In this document: one piece after another, positions 35,210-44,400 of the stretch
Numbering within the stretch: the stretch's first letter is position 1
Layout of the letters: the number at the start of each line of letters is the position of its first letter
NCBI GenBank assembly: GCA_905616385.1
Contig: CAJQSS010000004.1
Location: 40,185 to 104,184 of the forward strand
From: an uncultured Candidatus Nitrosopumilus sp.
Lineage (GTDB): Archaea > Thermoproteota > Nitrososphaeria > Nitrososphaerales > Nitrosopumilaceae
DNA: 64,000 bases
Direction of reading: 5' to 3'
Translations under genes and position numbers: made by a program
Notes under the pieces: generated by a model
The model's input: the letters and a program-made list of their open reading frames with translations, nothing else
What the model was told of the DNA's origin: nothing
The model's database searches: none

Positions 35210-36721
35210 TTACCCAAATGATTTTTTCTTAATTTCTTTTGGCAATGTTTTTACAAAATATCGTAAAAATTCATCTTCTTTATTATAATGAATTTCTAAA
35301 AATTTATTTTTCTTAAAGAAATTTTCCCATGTTTTTTCAAATATCATAAATTCTTTTGGATCATAATTAATTCTAGAAGTTTCATGATGTGCTGCAGGAA
35401 ATATGTCTGAAATTTCAATTGGAATTAATCCTAAATGTGGATTATATTGACATACTTGAAATGCTTCAAAATCTTTTAGTTTCTTTTTGAGTCTCTTATA
35501 TTCTTGAGAAAGATATCCTGGTTTTGTATTTGATTCTTTGACTATGATTAATTTTTTCTTCTTTGATTTGAATTTTCTAACTATTTTATGAAATGATTGA
35601 ACTTCTGGACGATATTGATCCTCTTTACTGTATAGAAAAATTGCTTTTTCTTTGAATTTTGGTGTACCTAAACCTAAAAATTCATAATTTTCAGTCATCA
35701 CTTCAATCATTTCAAATAATTTGGGATGAGCTCTTGCTTTTTTTATGACATATTCCCATAATCGTCCTTCATGAATTGCTTGCTTTACTTTATCCACTTC
35801 TAGTTTAATTGCATGTAAGTTGTGTATTGCTAATTCATTGATTTTATTTGTTATTTCTAATTGACGTAATTCATCAGGAGTATATTTTGAACATATTTCA
35901 CAATTACAAGGAAATACTGTAATATCTGATAAATATCGTGTGCCATCATCTGTCATGTATCTTAATTGTTTAGCATACAACATGTATGAAGCTGAATCAA
36001 ATGTGTCACATCCTAATGCTATTGCAAATGGTATTGTAAGTGGATGGCCTGCTCCAAAAAGATGTAGTGGTATTGATTCTGGCATTTGTTTTTTTGCAGA
36101 TACAATCATTTGTGCTAATAGTCTATACTCATATGACTCCATAAATTCAACTGGACTTCCTAAGGCTAACATTTGAAAACCCATATCTACTAATGCCTTT
36201 GTTGATTTTGCTACAAGATCAAAATGTTCTCCTCCTTGAATTGGACCAATCCAAATCTGTCCATTATCTTCACTATCATCAAGAGTTTGTTTACAAACTG
36301 TGAGTGTATGTTTTACATATGCTTCAGCTTTTTTAATTGGTAATCCATAACCTGTTGGTTTATCCAACGGAATTGCAAAATCTGTTAATATTCCTGTTTC
36401 AAAATTTGCCATATCTGATGGTAATACTTCTAGGTCTCCATACTCCAACACCTGATATCCTCCAGAATCTGTCATAATTGATTTGTCGAAATTTATTATC
36501 TTATGAATTCCTTTTTTTACTGCCTCATCGCCATAATTATTTTTTGTAATGTATGCATTTGTAATAACAACATCAAAACCAATTTCTTTAATTTTTTTTG
36601 ATGGTATTGTTTGTTTCACTGGATGTATAACAGGAACAAATGCCGGTGTCTCTATCTTACCATGATTTGTATACATGGTCCCTATTCTTCCTGCTAGATC
36701 TGTTTTAGAAATTTCAAACAA
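35210..36721 (-). CDS. tgtA: Archaeosine tRNA-guanine transglycosylase
   Basis: Swaps guanine-15 of archaeal tRNA D loops for preQ0 on the way to archaeosine. The 503-residue protein carries the TGT barrel: ETPAFVPVIHPVKQT, the catalytic DSGGYQVLEYGDLEV (about residue 87), IGPIQGGEHFDL, LALGSPVEFMESYEYR and FDSASYMLYAKQLRYM, and zinc ligands in FPCNCEICSKYT. The C-terminal part matches the archaeal C1 region (QVCQYNPHLGLIPIE). A terminal PUA domain usual in full-length archaeal TGT (about 580 residues) is missing, so it is either lost or encoded elsewhere. Start ATG 36721. Confidence 0.92.
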   Translation of the reverse strand: MFEISKTDLAGRIGTMYTNHGKIETPAFVPVIHPVKQTIPSKKIKEIGFDVVITNAYITKNNYGDEAVKKGIHKIINFDKSIMTDSGGYQVLEYGDLEVLPSDMANFETGILTDFAIPLDKPTGYGLPIKKAEAYVKHTLTVCKQTLDDSEDNGQIWIGPIQGGEHFDLVAKSTKALVDMGFQMLALGSPVEFMESYEYRLLAQMIVSAKKQMPESIPLHLFGAGHPLTIPFAIALGCDTFDSASYMLYAKQLRYMTDDGTRYLSDITVFPCNCEICSKYTPDELRQLEITNKINELAIHNLHAIKLEVDKVKQAIHEGRLWEYVIKKARAHPKLFEMIEVMTENYEFLGLGTPKFKEKAIFLYSKEDQYRPEVQSFHKIVRKFKSKKKKLIIVKESNTKPGYLSQEYKRLKKKLKDFEAFQVCQYNPHLGLIPIEISDIFPAAHHETSRINYDPKEFMIFEKTWENFFKKNKFLEIHYNKEDEFLRYFVKTLPKEIKKKSFG

Positions 36722-36752
36722 GTAATTAGAGAAAATTGAAGGTGTTATTTAA

Positions 36753-37301
36753 TCAATGAGTAAAAAATTTTTCTAAATCATTATTTTTTGTTACTAAATT
36801 TAACCAATCTACTTCTTCATTACCCTCTTTTTTGGAAATAATTTCTAATACTTTTCTAACTACTTCTTGAATATTTTTTTCACTAACGTCTATTTGAAAT
36901 GCTTTTTCTTCAAATTTTTCAATTGTATCATGAGTAATAATTCCTAAGATCTCACTACCTGTATTTTCTTTAATTTTAATTTCTGAATAATTCCTTTCTT
37001 TATAGACTGATTCCAAATCATATGGATTTCTTCTTAATATGATGATTATTTTTACTTGATTTTTTTCTAAAACATATGGTGCTAAATGACCTACAACTAT
37101 TTTTTCATCTAATTTCCTCTCTCCAAGTATTTTTGCAAGTTTTTGAGTATCTACATCGTTTGTATTTTCATTTTTTTCATATAATTCTAAATCTTTTGCA
37201 ACAATATTGATATCCACTATTGGAAAATTCAGTATTTCTGAAATTTTTTTTGTAATCGTATGTTTACCAACGCCTGGATTTCCAGTTATTACTATTGACA
37301 T
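36753..37301 (-). CDS. AK6/Fap7-type adenylate kinase-like NTPase
   Basis: A 182-residue P-loop kinase starting MSIVITGNPGVGKHTITKK, with Walker A GNPGVGKHT. A later VVGHLAPYVL block and an arginine-rich lid RRNPYDLESVYKERNY fit the AK6/Fap7 family, which acts in late small-subunit ribosome assembly and can phosphorylate AMP. The C-terminal helix (residues about 120-180) is longer than the minimal fold. It lies next to tgtA on the same strand and diverges from the YchF-like GTPase gene, a translation-related setting that fits. Confidence 0.8.
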   Translation of the reverse strand: MSIVITGNPGVGKHTITKKISEILNFPIVDINIVAKDLELYEKNENTNDVDTQKLAKILGERKLDEKIVVGHLAPYVLEKNQVKIIIILRRNPYDLESVYKERNYSEIKIKENTGSEILGIITHDTIEKFEEKAFQIDVSEKNIQEVVRKVLEIISKKEGNEEVDWLNLVTKNNDLEKFFTH

Positions 37302-37364
37302 AATGTTAAATCATCCGAACTAGATTAAACGATTTCTGCAATACTAATAAGTAGAATTACATTT

Positions 37365-38561
37365 TTGTGGGTATTGCAAATTGGATTACTGGGAAAAGCA
37401 AATGTTGGAAAATCAACATTTTTTTCTGCTGCAACTGAAACACCTGTCGCTTCAGGTAACTTTCCATTTACCACAATTGAACCAAATGTTGGTGTAGCTT
37501 ACGTACAATCAGATTGTGCTTGTAAACACTTTGATCTCAAACATGAAAATCCATTATGTATTAATGGTACTAGATTAATTCCAGTAAAATTAATTGATGT
37601 TGCTGGTTTAGTTCCAGGTGCACATGAGGGAAAAGGATTAGGAAATCAATTCCTTGACGATGCAAGACAAGCTGAAATTTTAATTCACGTTGTAGATATT
37701 GCAGGTACTACTGATATTCAAGGTCAACCAATAGCTGTTGGAACACATGATCCTTTAGAGGATATTGCATTTGTACAAGATGAATTTGATCAATGGTTTA
37801 TTGATATTCTTAAAAGAGAATGGGATAAGATAACTCGCGAAATAGATCAAAAACGAGCAAAACTTACTGATGGAATTGCAAAAAGATTCAGTGGGTTAGG
37901 AATTAAAGAATATGAAGTACAAGCAGTATTACAAAAACAAGGTCTTATTAGTAGAAATCCAAAAGAATGGATTGACTCTGACATAGAGAATTTTGCTAAA
38001 GAGTTAAGACAAAATACTAAACCAATGATTATTGCTGCAAACAAAGCGGATCTTTGTCTAGATCTTGATATTCTTAAAAAAATCCCTGATACTGTAATTC
38101 CTTGTAGTGCTGAAACAGAATTACTGTTACGAAAAGCTACAAAGGCTGGAATAATTAATTATACCTCTGGTGATAATGGATTTAAAATTAATCAGGAAAA
38201 AGAAATTCCTGCACCACAACAAAAAGCACTTGATCTAGTTAACAGAATCTTTTCTAAAATCACATCAACTGGAATTCAAAAAATTCTAAATAGTGCGGTA
38301 TTTGACTCCTTAAATCTAATTGCTGTTTATCCTGTGGAGGATGAATCTAAATTTACTAATAAGGAGGGTGTAGTTTTTCCTGATACAAAATTACTTCCAC
38401 CAGACTCTACTGCTAAAGATTTGGCAAGTCTAATTCATGCTGACATTGCAAAAGGCTTTTTGCATGCAATAGACTGTAAAACTAAACAAAGAATCAGTGG
38501 TGATCAAAAATTAAAACATGGTGATGTGATCAAAATTGTATCCACATTAAGTAGGGGATAA
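37365..38561 (+). CDS. Obg/YchF-like GTPase with TGS domain
   Basis: A 398-residue translation-associated GTPase or ATPase. G1 is GLLGKANVGKST (residues about 7-18), G3 is DVAGLVPGAHEGKGLGN, and G4 is ANKADLCL. The C-terminal TGS domain is recognisable (DCKTKQRISGDQKLKHGDVIKIV). The long insertion between G3 and G4 includes a helical region, as in the archaeal Drg/YchF-like family. The frame opens at TTG 37365, but TTG 37374 (giving MQIGLLGKANV) is the more natural start. The kae1 gene follows after one base, so both belong to one transcript. Confidence 0.88.
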   Translation: MWVLQIGLLGKANVGKSTFFSAATETPVASGNFPFTTIEPNVGVAYVQSDCACKHFDLKHENPLCINGTRLIPVKLIDVAGLVPGAHEGKGLGNQFLDDARQAEILIHVVDIAGTTDIQGQPIAVGTHDPLEDIAFVQDEFDQWFIDILKREWDKITREIDQKRAKLTDGIAKRFSGLGIKEYEVQAVLQKQGLISRNPKEWIDSDIENFAKELRQNTKPMIIAANKADLCLDLDILKKIPDTVIPCSAETELLLRKATKAGIINYTSGDNGFKINQEKEIPAPQQKALDLVNRIFSKITSTGIQKILNSAVFDSLNLIAVYPVEDESKFTNKEGVVFPDTKLLPPDSTAKDLASLIHADIAKGFLHAIDCKTKQRISGDQKLKHGDVIKIVSTLSRG

Positions 38562-38562
38562 T

Positions 38563-39546
38563 ATGTTTGGTTTGGGAATTGAAAGTACTGCTCATACTTT
38601 TTCTTGTGCCATAATTGAAAAAAAGGGGAAGAAGGGTAAAATCCTCTCTGATATCAGAAAAATCTATCGTCCTGCGGCTGGACAAGGAATTCATCCACGT
38701 GAAGCATCTCGTCATCATATTGAAAATAGTCCTTTTGTATTATCTGAGTGTCTTAAAGAGGCAGATGTATCAATTCAAGATTTAGATATAATTTCATATG
38801 CTGCTGGACCTGGATTAGGTCCTTGTCTTCGTGTTGGTGCTGTAGTTGCAAGATCTTTATCTTCATTTTATAAAATTCCAATTTATCCTGTAAATCATGC
38901 AATTGGTCATATTGAATTAGGAAAATTACTAACTGATGCACGTGATCCTTTAGTTCTTTTAGTTTCTGGTGGTCATACAATGCTTTTGTCCTTTCTTGAT
39001 AAACAGTGGAGAGTTTTTGGTGAAACATTAGATATTACATTAGGTCAATTACTTGATCAATTTGGTAGATCAATTGGATTCGCATCCCCTTGTGGAAAAA
39101 ATATTGAAGAATTAGCATCTACTTCTTCAAATTATATTCCATTACCCTACTCAGTTAAAGGAAATGATGTATCTTTCTCTGGATTACTATCTGCAACTAA
39201 ACCTATTTCTGAAAAAAGTAAAGTTGATGCATGTTATTCTCTTCAAGAAACTGCTTTTGCAATGATTAGTGAAACTGTAGAACGTGCATTGTCATTTACA
39301 TCTAAAAAAGAATTAATGATTGTAGGTGGTGTTGCAGCTAACAAAAGATTATCTGAAATGTTAAAAGATGTATGCAAAAGACATGGTTGCAAATTCTTTG
39401 TTGTACCATTACAGTATTCTGGCGATTGTGGTAGTCAAATATGTTGGACTGGACTTTTAGAATCACAAGTTAAGGGAGGTGTTTCATTAAAGGATACATT
39501 TGTCACTCAATCTTGGAGATTAGATTCAGTAGTAGTTGATTATTGA
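38563..39546 (+). CDS. kae1: KEOPS catalytic subunit Kae1 (tRNA t6A synthesis)
   Basis: Transfers threonylcarbamoyl to A37 of ANN-decoding tRNAs. The 327-residue ASKHA-fold protein starts FGLGIESTAHTFSCAI. The metal-binding histidines are in HPREASRHH (about residues 46-54) and VNHAIGHIELG; other motifs are YAAGPGLGPCLRVGA, LLVSGGHTMLL and VGGVAANKRLSEM. The partner kinase Bud32 lies just downstream but is separated by an antisense gene; Pcc1 is 18 kb away in the ribosomal-gene operon. Its last seven bases overlap the 3' end of that antisense gene. Confidence 0.95.
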   Translation: MFGLGIESTAHTFSCAIIEKKGKKGKILSDIRKIYRPAAGQGIHPREASRHHIENSPFVLSECLKEADVSIQDLDIISYAAGPGLGPCLRVGAVVARSLSSFYKIPIYPVNHAIGHIELGKLLTDARDPLVLLVSGGHTMLLSFLDKQWRVFGETLDITLGQLLDQFGRSIGFASPCGKNIEELASTSSNYIPLPYSVKGNDVSFSGLLSATKPISEKSKVDACYSLQETAFAMISETVERALSFTSKKELMIVGGVAANKRLSEMLKDVCKRHGCKFFVVPLQYSGDCGSQICWTGLLESQVKGGVSLKDTFVTQSWRLDSVVVDY

Positions 39547-39866
39547 GAATCTTTTTGTTCTATTGTTTGCTCTATACTTTTTGCCCAACCTTTTGTATTA
39601 AAAACTCCAAATTTGTATGTCTGTTCACCATCATCTATTTTTGCTGTAAAACATACTTTTTTTATAAATAACCCTTCTTTCCATGTTTTTACTATATTTT
39701 CTAATGGGACATCAAGTACAGTTTCACCAATACGTTTTGTAAAATCCATTATTCTTGATTTTGTTTTATCGAATGCTAATCTTTTATTTGTTAATGTTAA
39801 AATTCCTGGACCTAAGTTATCCTCATTACAATCTTCTTGTTTTATTCTTTTTTCACCATCTTCCAT
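39540..39866 (-). CDS. Small PH/GRAM-like hypothetical protein, antisense between kae1 and bud32
   Basis: A 108-residue soluble protein, not firmly recognised. The pattern GPGILTLTNKRLAFDKTK followed by strands and the closing helix KGWAKSIEQTIEQ looks like a bacterial-PH or GRAM-type domain, often a lipid- or protein-binding module. It is lysine- and glutamate-rich. It is inserted on the opposite strand between kae1 and bud32, which in many archaea are adjacent or fused. It overlaps kae1 by seven bases tail to tail. Confidence 0.6.
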   Translation of the reverse strand: MEDGEKRIKQEDCNEDNLGPGILTLTNKRLAFDKTKSRIMDFTKRIGETVLDVPLENIVKTWKEGLFIKKVCFTAKIDDGEQTYKFGVFNTKGWAKSIEQTIEQKDSQ

Positions 39867-39888
39867 GATTAACTTTTATTGAATTCTT

Positions 39889-40524
39889 TTGGATATAATG
39901 TTAATGAAATTAATAAAAAAAGGTGCTGAGGCTGATATCTATACGGGTATGTGGAATAATTCTAAATCTATTTTTAAAATTAGAAAAATTAAAAATTATA
40001 GAAATTCTTTACTTGATTCAAAAATACGTAAACAACGTACAATTAAAGAATCACAAATACTTTCTCAAGTGAAATCTTTTGGAATACCTTCACCTCTTGT
40101 TTATTTTGTTAATTTAGAAAAAAGTATGATAGTAATGCAGGAAATTCCTGGAAAACCTGTATATGATTTATCTGACTCAAAAATTATTGAAGTATCTAAA
40201 GAAATTGGTAAGTTAGTTGGACTTTTACATAAAAATGGAGTAATGCATGGAGATTTAACAACATCTAATTTTATTTTATTTAAAAATATTATTTATATGA
40301 TTGATTTTGGACTTTCTCAAAATACAATAAAACCTGAAGATCATGCAGTTGATTTACGATTAATTAAAGAAATTCTTAACAGTGCTCATGCAAAAATTAT
40401 GAAATCAGCTTGGAAAAATTTTCTAATTGGTTACAAATCTATAGTTGGAATTACTTATCAGAGTAAAATAGTAAAATTAGTTTTAGATATTGAAAGTCGT
40501 GGTAGGTATGCACAAGTTGTCTAA
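39889..40524 (+). CDS. bud32: KEOPS kinase Bud32
   Basis: Small atypical kinase/ATPase regulating Kae1. The 211-residue protein begins with the glycine-loop-like KKGAEADIYTG. Catalytic and metal motifs are HGDLTTSNF (about residue 118) and IDFGLS (about 136). The N-terminal part contains the IRKQRTIKESQIL helix typical of Bud32. ATG 39898 or 39904 is a more likely start than the TTG at 39889. The ITPase gene starts inside its last codons, so translation is probably coupled. Confidence 0.92.
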   Translation: MDIMLMKLIKKGAEADIYTGMWNNSKSIFKIRKIKNYRNSLLDSKIRKQRTIKESQILSQVKSFGIPSPLVYFVNLEKSMIVMQEIPGKPVYDLSDSKIIEVSKEIGKLVGLLHKNGVMHGDLTTSNFILFKNIIYMIDFGLSQNTIKPEDHAVDLRLIKEILNSAHAKIMKSAWKNFLIGYKSIVGITYQSKIVKLVLDIESRGRYAQVV

Positions 40525-41056
40525 TCTATTCTTTGTATCTTCAAATATTCATAAATTTAAAGAAGCCAAAGAAATTTTAGATTCTTTTGGAATATCAATT
40601 CAATTTTTTAAATTAAATTTAGAAGAAATTCAATCAAATTCAATTAAAGAAATTGCAACAAAAAAAGCACAAGATGCATTTTCAAAATGTAAAAAACCTT
40701 TGATTGTTGAAGATGATGGACTCCATATTGATTCACTTGATGGATTTCCTGGTCCTTACTCATCTTATGCCCACAATACTATTGGAAATAAAGGGATTCT
40801 TAATTTATTGAAGCAAAATAGAGATGCAAAATTTATTTCAACTATTACATATTGTGATAAAAACAGTTTAGAATCTTTTGAAGGAAAACTAGATGGGACT
40901 ATATCTAAATCTCAAAAGGGAGAAGGTTGGGGGTATGATCCAATTTTTATTCCAAAAAATACAAAGAAAACTTTTGCTCAATTAAATGAGAAAAATATTA
41001 TTTCACATAGATACAAAGCACTAAAAAAATTTTCTAATTGGTATTTGCATAAGTAG
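40508..41056 (+). CDS. XTP/dITP pyrophosphatase (RdgB/HAM1 family)
   Basis: House-cleaning enzyme that hydrolyses non-canonical purine triphosphates. It begins FFVSSNIHKFKEAKEIL (nucleotide-binding SSNxxKxxE). It has the metal-site block VEDDGLHIDSLDGFPGPYSS and the closing SQKGEGWGYDPIFIP and AQLNEKNIISHRYKAL motifs. ATG 40508 (MHKLSNLFF) overlaps bud32 by 17 bases; an earlier TTG at 40490 would give extra residues without family support. It ends in a 23-base convergent overlap with taw1. Confidence 0.92.
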   Translation: MHKLSNLFFVSSNIHKFKEAKEILDSFGISIQFFKLNLEEIQSNSIKEIATKKAQDAFSKCKKPLIVEDDGLHIDSLDGFPGPYSSYAHNTIGNKGILNLLKQNRDAKFISTITYCDKNSLESFEGKLDGTISKSQKGEGWGYDPIFIPKNTKKTFAQLNEKNIISHRYKALKKFSNWYLHK

Positions 41057-42065
41057 AAATCCAACGATCAATAAATCGTTCGTTATTTTGTAAAATTGAT
41101 ATTCTTGAAACAAGACTTTCATCCATAATTGAAAATATTTTACTTTGTTTTGCTATTTGCTCACTGAATTTTTTTACTTCATGCATCTCTAGCATATTTT
41201 CATGTTCTAGCCTATTGGTTGAACGTCCAATATGCATATATGATTTAATTTCAATAAAATGTGGACTTGCTTTTCTAAACATATCTGCAAACGCTGGTAT
41301 CATTTCTTTTTGATCATTATAATTTCTAATCAATGTAATTCTCAAAACTGTTCGTGTATCTAGATTTTTTAACATGTCAAGTGTACGATTCCATCTTTCC
41401 CATGAATCATCGTATTTTGGTTTGTTTATTTTTATAAATGATTCATAATCTGCAGCATTAGTTGATAAATACAATTGTGTTGGTAGTGCATCTTCATCTT
41501 GTAATTTTTGAATCATATCTGGTTCTTGTCCATTTGTAACAAGAAAAATTGATTTTGTTGCTTCAAGTGATTTTAGATATTTAATTAATTCTGGTAATTT
41601 TGGATACATAGTTGGCTCACCTGAAAGTGAAATTGCATAATGACTTGGTAGTAATGATTCATCTAATCTTTGTTTATCGTTTCTTGAATCTCCATAAAAT
41701 CCATCAATTAATTTTTTTCTTTCAGCCATTAATTTAGTTAAAATTTGTTCAGGTTCTGCAACTTGTTCAGGCTCCATTTTCATTGAATCATAAAATTCCA
41801 TTGGCCTCCAACAATATACACAACGATTTTCACAATGCATTCCTGCTGGAGAAAATTCCATACATTGATGAGTTGAAATTCCATAAAATTTGTGCTTATA
41901 ACAACTTCCTTCATGTTTGAATGATTTTTTGGTCCAATGACACAATTCAACTGTTGAGTGATCTGCTACCCCATACTTTGCTTTTTTAAGTTGAGCAGCT
42001 ATGGATGGTTTAATTTGAATAAGATTTTCATCGTCATTATCTACAATTTCTCCAGAACAACTCAT
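41034..42065 (-). CDS. taw1: Wybutosine-synthesis radical SAM enzyme Taw1/TYW1
   Basis: Forms the tricyclic 4-demethylwyosine ring on tRNA-Phe G37 using S-adenosylmethionine and pyruvate. The radical SAM cluster motif is CENRCVYCW (about residues 78-86). The family block YGISTHQCMEFSPAGMHC precedes it; further cysteines such as LCHW and GSCYKH could bind the second cluster. Later blocks AISLSGEPTMYPKL and FLVTNGQEPDMI are standard. 343 residues equals archaeal Taw1. Other wybutosine enzymes (Taw2, Taw3) are not in the window. Confidence 0.94.
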   Translation of the reverse strand: MSCSGEIVDNDDENLIQIKPSIAAQLKKAKYGVADHSTVELCHWTKKSFKHEGSCYKHKFYGISTHQCMEFSPAGMHCENRCVYCWRPMEFYDSMKMEPEQVAEPEQILTKLMAERKKLIDGFYGDSRNDKQRLDESLLPSHYAISLSGEPTMYPKLPELIKYLKSLEATKSIFLVTNGQEPDMIQKLQDEDALPTQLYLSTNAADYESFIKINKPKYDDSWERWNRTLDMLKNLDTRTVLRITLIRNYNDQKEMIPAFADMFRKASPHFIEIKSYMHIGRSTNRLEHENMLEMHEVKKFSEQIAKQSKIFSIMDESLVSRISILQNNERFIDRWISTYANTN

Positions 42066-42184
42066 ACATTGAACTTTGATTTGATTTACTTAAATTCATT
42101 TAGATGCATTTATAGTAAAAAATAGTACATTTTTCGAACTTAAAGTGTAATTTAATAACTGGAATTACTGTTAATAATTATAAA

Positions 42185-44341
42185 TTGAAAGTCAAATATG
42201 CTATCATATTTTTGTTCTTGCTTGGTTCTACACTAAGTATTTCTATTTCACCTATTTTGGCTGCATCTGATATTGATAATGATGGCGTTTTAGATGATAT
42301 TGATCTTTGTCCTCGTCTTCAAGAAGATTATTTTGGTGATATTGATGGCTGCCCTTCTCAAAATGTAGCATGGTTAGATGCTGATAATGACTTGATTCCT
42401 GATAATGTGGATCTATGTCCAAATGTTGCTGAAAATTATAATGGTTTCCAAGATGAAGACGGTTGCCCTGATGATAATTCTACTGAATTAATTTTTGATC
42501 AAGATTCTGATACTATTCCTGATTTAGAAGATCATTGTCCATTAGTTTCTGAAACTTTCAATAACTTTGAAGACACAGACGGTTGCCCTGATGCCCTTGC
42601 AATCGATTCTGATTTTGATGGTGTTCAAGACTTTTTAGATTTATGTCCTGATACTCTTGAAACTTGGAATGGATTTGCAGATTATGATGGCTGCCCTGAT
42701 GAAGTAATAAATCTTGATTCTGATTACGATGGGATTTTAGATATTGATGATCAATGTATTAATGAGCGTGAACGTTACAATAACTTTGAAGATGAAGACG
42801 GTTGCCCTGATATGTCTCCTTATGTAGTATCTCTTGATTCTGATTCTGATGGTATTAGAGATACTATTGACTTTTGTGTATATGCAAAAGAAACTTACAA
42901 TAGTTTCCAAGACACAGATGGTTGCCCTGATGAACCTTTTACTGATTTATTTACAAATAATTTAATGAATGATTATGATTCTGATGGAATTCTTGATAAT
43001 ATTGATAGTTGTTTAACATTACCTGAAACTTACAACAACTTTGAAGATGAAGACGGTTGCCCTGATGATAATTTTATTCGATATTATGATTCAGACAATG
43101 ACCTTATCTTTGACGATGTAGATGAATGTCCAAATGTTGCTGAAACTTTCAATAACTTTGAAGACACAGACGGTTGCCCTGATACGCTTTCTTATGTAGA
43201 ATCTACAATTTATGATTCTGATAATGATGGAATTCTTGATAATATTGATAGTTGTTTAACATTACCTGAAACTTACAACAACTTTGAAGATGAAGACGGC
43301 TGTCCTGATTTTATTTCACAAACTGATTCTGATTATGATGGAATTATAGATGCTTTTGATGATTGTAAATATGTAGTAGAAACTTACAACAACTTTGAAG
43401 ATGAAGACGGCTGTCCTGATTTACTTTATACACAAACATACACCACAGATTCTGATAATGATGGAATTGTAGATAATTTAGATCTGTGTCCAAATGTTGC
43501 TGAAAATTATAATCGCTTTTTAGATAATGACGGTTGCCCTGATGATCCTATTGCAAGTGATTCAGATCAAGATGGAATTTCTAATGCATTAGATTTATGT
43601 CCTAATGTATCTGAAACTTACAATGGTTTTGAAGATAATGACGGTTGCCCTGATTCTGTTGATACTGTAGAACTATTTTCATATCAATTACCTGATAATG
43701 ACAATGACGGTGTTGATGATAGATGGGATCAATGTCTTAATGAATCTGAAACTTACAATGGATTTGCAGATACTGACGGTTGCCCTGATGTAATTGCTAA
43801 AGGAGTACTAGGAGTTGAAATTCTACCTTCTTTTATTGATACTGATGGTGACTTGATTCCTGATAATTTAGATCTGTGTCCAAATGTTCCTGAAAGACAC
43901 AATGGTTATTTCGATAATGACGGTTGCCCTGATGTAGTTCCTGTTAGTTCTTTATCTGATTCTGATTCTGATGGTGTAATTGATTCATTAGATGATTGTA
44001 AATATCAACCAGAAATTTACAACCTATTCCAAGATACTGACGGTTGCCCTGATGTTATTTCTGATGATTATTCTTTCACTGCTACAAAATATCAACCCAT
44101 AGACAATGACAATGACGGTGTTGATGATAGATGGGATCAATGTCTTAATGAATCTGAAAATTACAACGGATTTGCAGATAATGACGGTTGCCCTGATGTA
44201 ATTGGTGCAGAATCCACTATTGTCCCAATAACTGACTCTGATAATGATGGATACATAGATGAACTAGATTCATGCCCTTCTGAACCTGAAACGTGGAATA
44301 AATATAATGATCTAGACGGTTGTCCAGATTCATTACCTTGA
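42185..44341 (+). CDS. Secreted calcium-binding thrombospondin type 3-like repeat protein
   Basis: A 718-residue protein with a signal peptide (AIIFLFLLGSTLSISISPILA) and then only repeats. Seventeen DGCP units are visible, each about 38-44 residues of the form DSDxDGIxDxxDxCPxxxETYNxFEDxDGCPD. The DxDxDG loops are classic calcium ligands and the two cysteines per unit would be bridged. No membrane anchor, sortase or S-layer motif follows, so it is released or held by the S-layer. Start is TTG 42185. At least two pairs of units are nearly identical in DNA, showing recent duplication or conversion. Confidence 0.85.
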   Translation: MKVKYAIIFLFLLGSTLSISISPILAASDIDNDGVLDDIDLCPRLQEDYFGDIDGCPSQNVAWLDADNDLIPDNVDLCPNVAENYNGFQDEDGCPDDNSTELIFDQDSDTIPDLEDHCPLVSETFNNFEDTDGCPDALAIDSDFDGVQDFLDLCPDTLETWNGFADYDGCPDEVINLDSDYDGILDIDDQCINERERYNNFEDEDGCPDMSPYVVSLDSDSDGIRDTIDFCVYAKETYNSFQDTDGCPDEPFTDLFTNNLMNDYDSDGILDNIDSCLTLPETYNNFEDEDGCPDDNFIRYYDSDNDLIFDDVDECPNVAETFNNFEDTDGCPDTLSYVESTIYDSDNDGILDNIDSCLTLPETYNNFEDEDGCPDFISQTDSDYDGIIDAFDDCKYVVETYNNFEDEDGCPDLLYTQTYTTDSDNDGIVDNLDLCPNVAENYNRFLDNDGCPDDPIASDSDQDGISNALDLCPNVSETYNGFEDNDGCPDSVDTVELFSYQLPDNDNDGVDDRWDQCLNESETYNGFADTDGCPDVIAKGVLGVEILPSFIDTDGDLIPDNLDLCPNVPERHNGYFDNDGCPDVVPVSSLSDSDSDGVIDSLDDCKYQPEIYNLFQDTDGCPDVISDDYSFTATKYQPIDNDNDGVDDRWDQCLNESENYNGFADNDGCPDVIGAESTIVPITDSDNDGYIDELDSCPSEPETWNKYNDLDGCPDSLP
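42964..43320 (+). repeat. Near-identical DNA repeats inside the TSP3-like gene
   Basis: A block around 42979-43066 and another at about 43219-43308 share long identical stretches covering LDNIDSCLTLPETYNNFEDEDG. A second pair (about 43699-43793 and 44106-44200) shares the segment encoding NDGVDDRWDQCLNESE. Most other units differ at many silent positions. Confidence 0.75.
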
Positions 44342-44400
44342 TTATTTTTAATCTACTCTTATTCTAAAATAATTAATATCTATAAAATTGCAACTAGTTT

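Noticed and set aside
42185-44341. Repeats read as a CRISPR-like or satellite array
   Set aside because: Units lie in frame in one coding sequence, have no unique spacers of constant length, and encode regular calcium loops.
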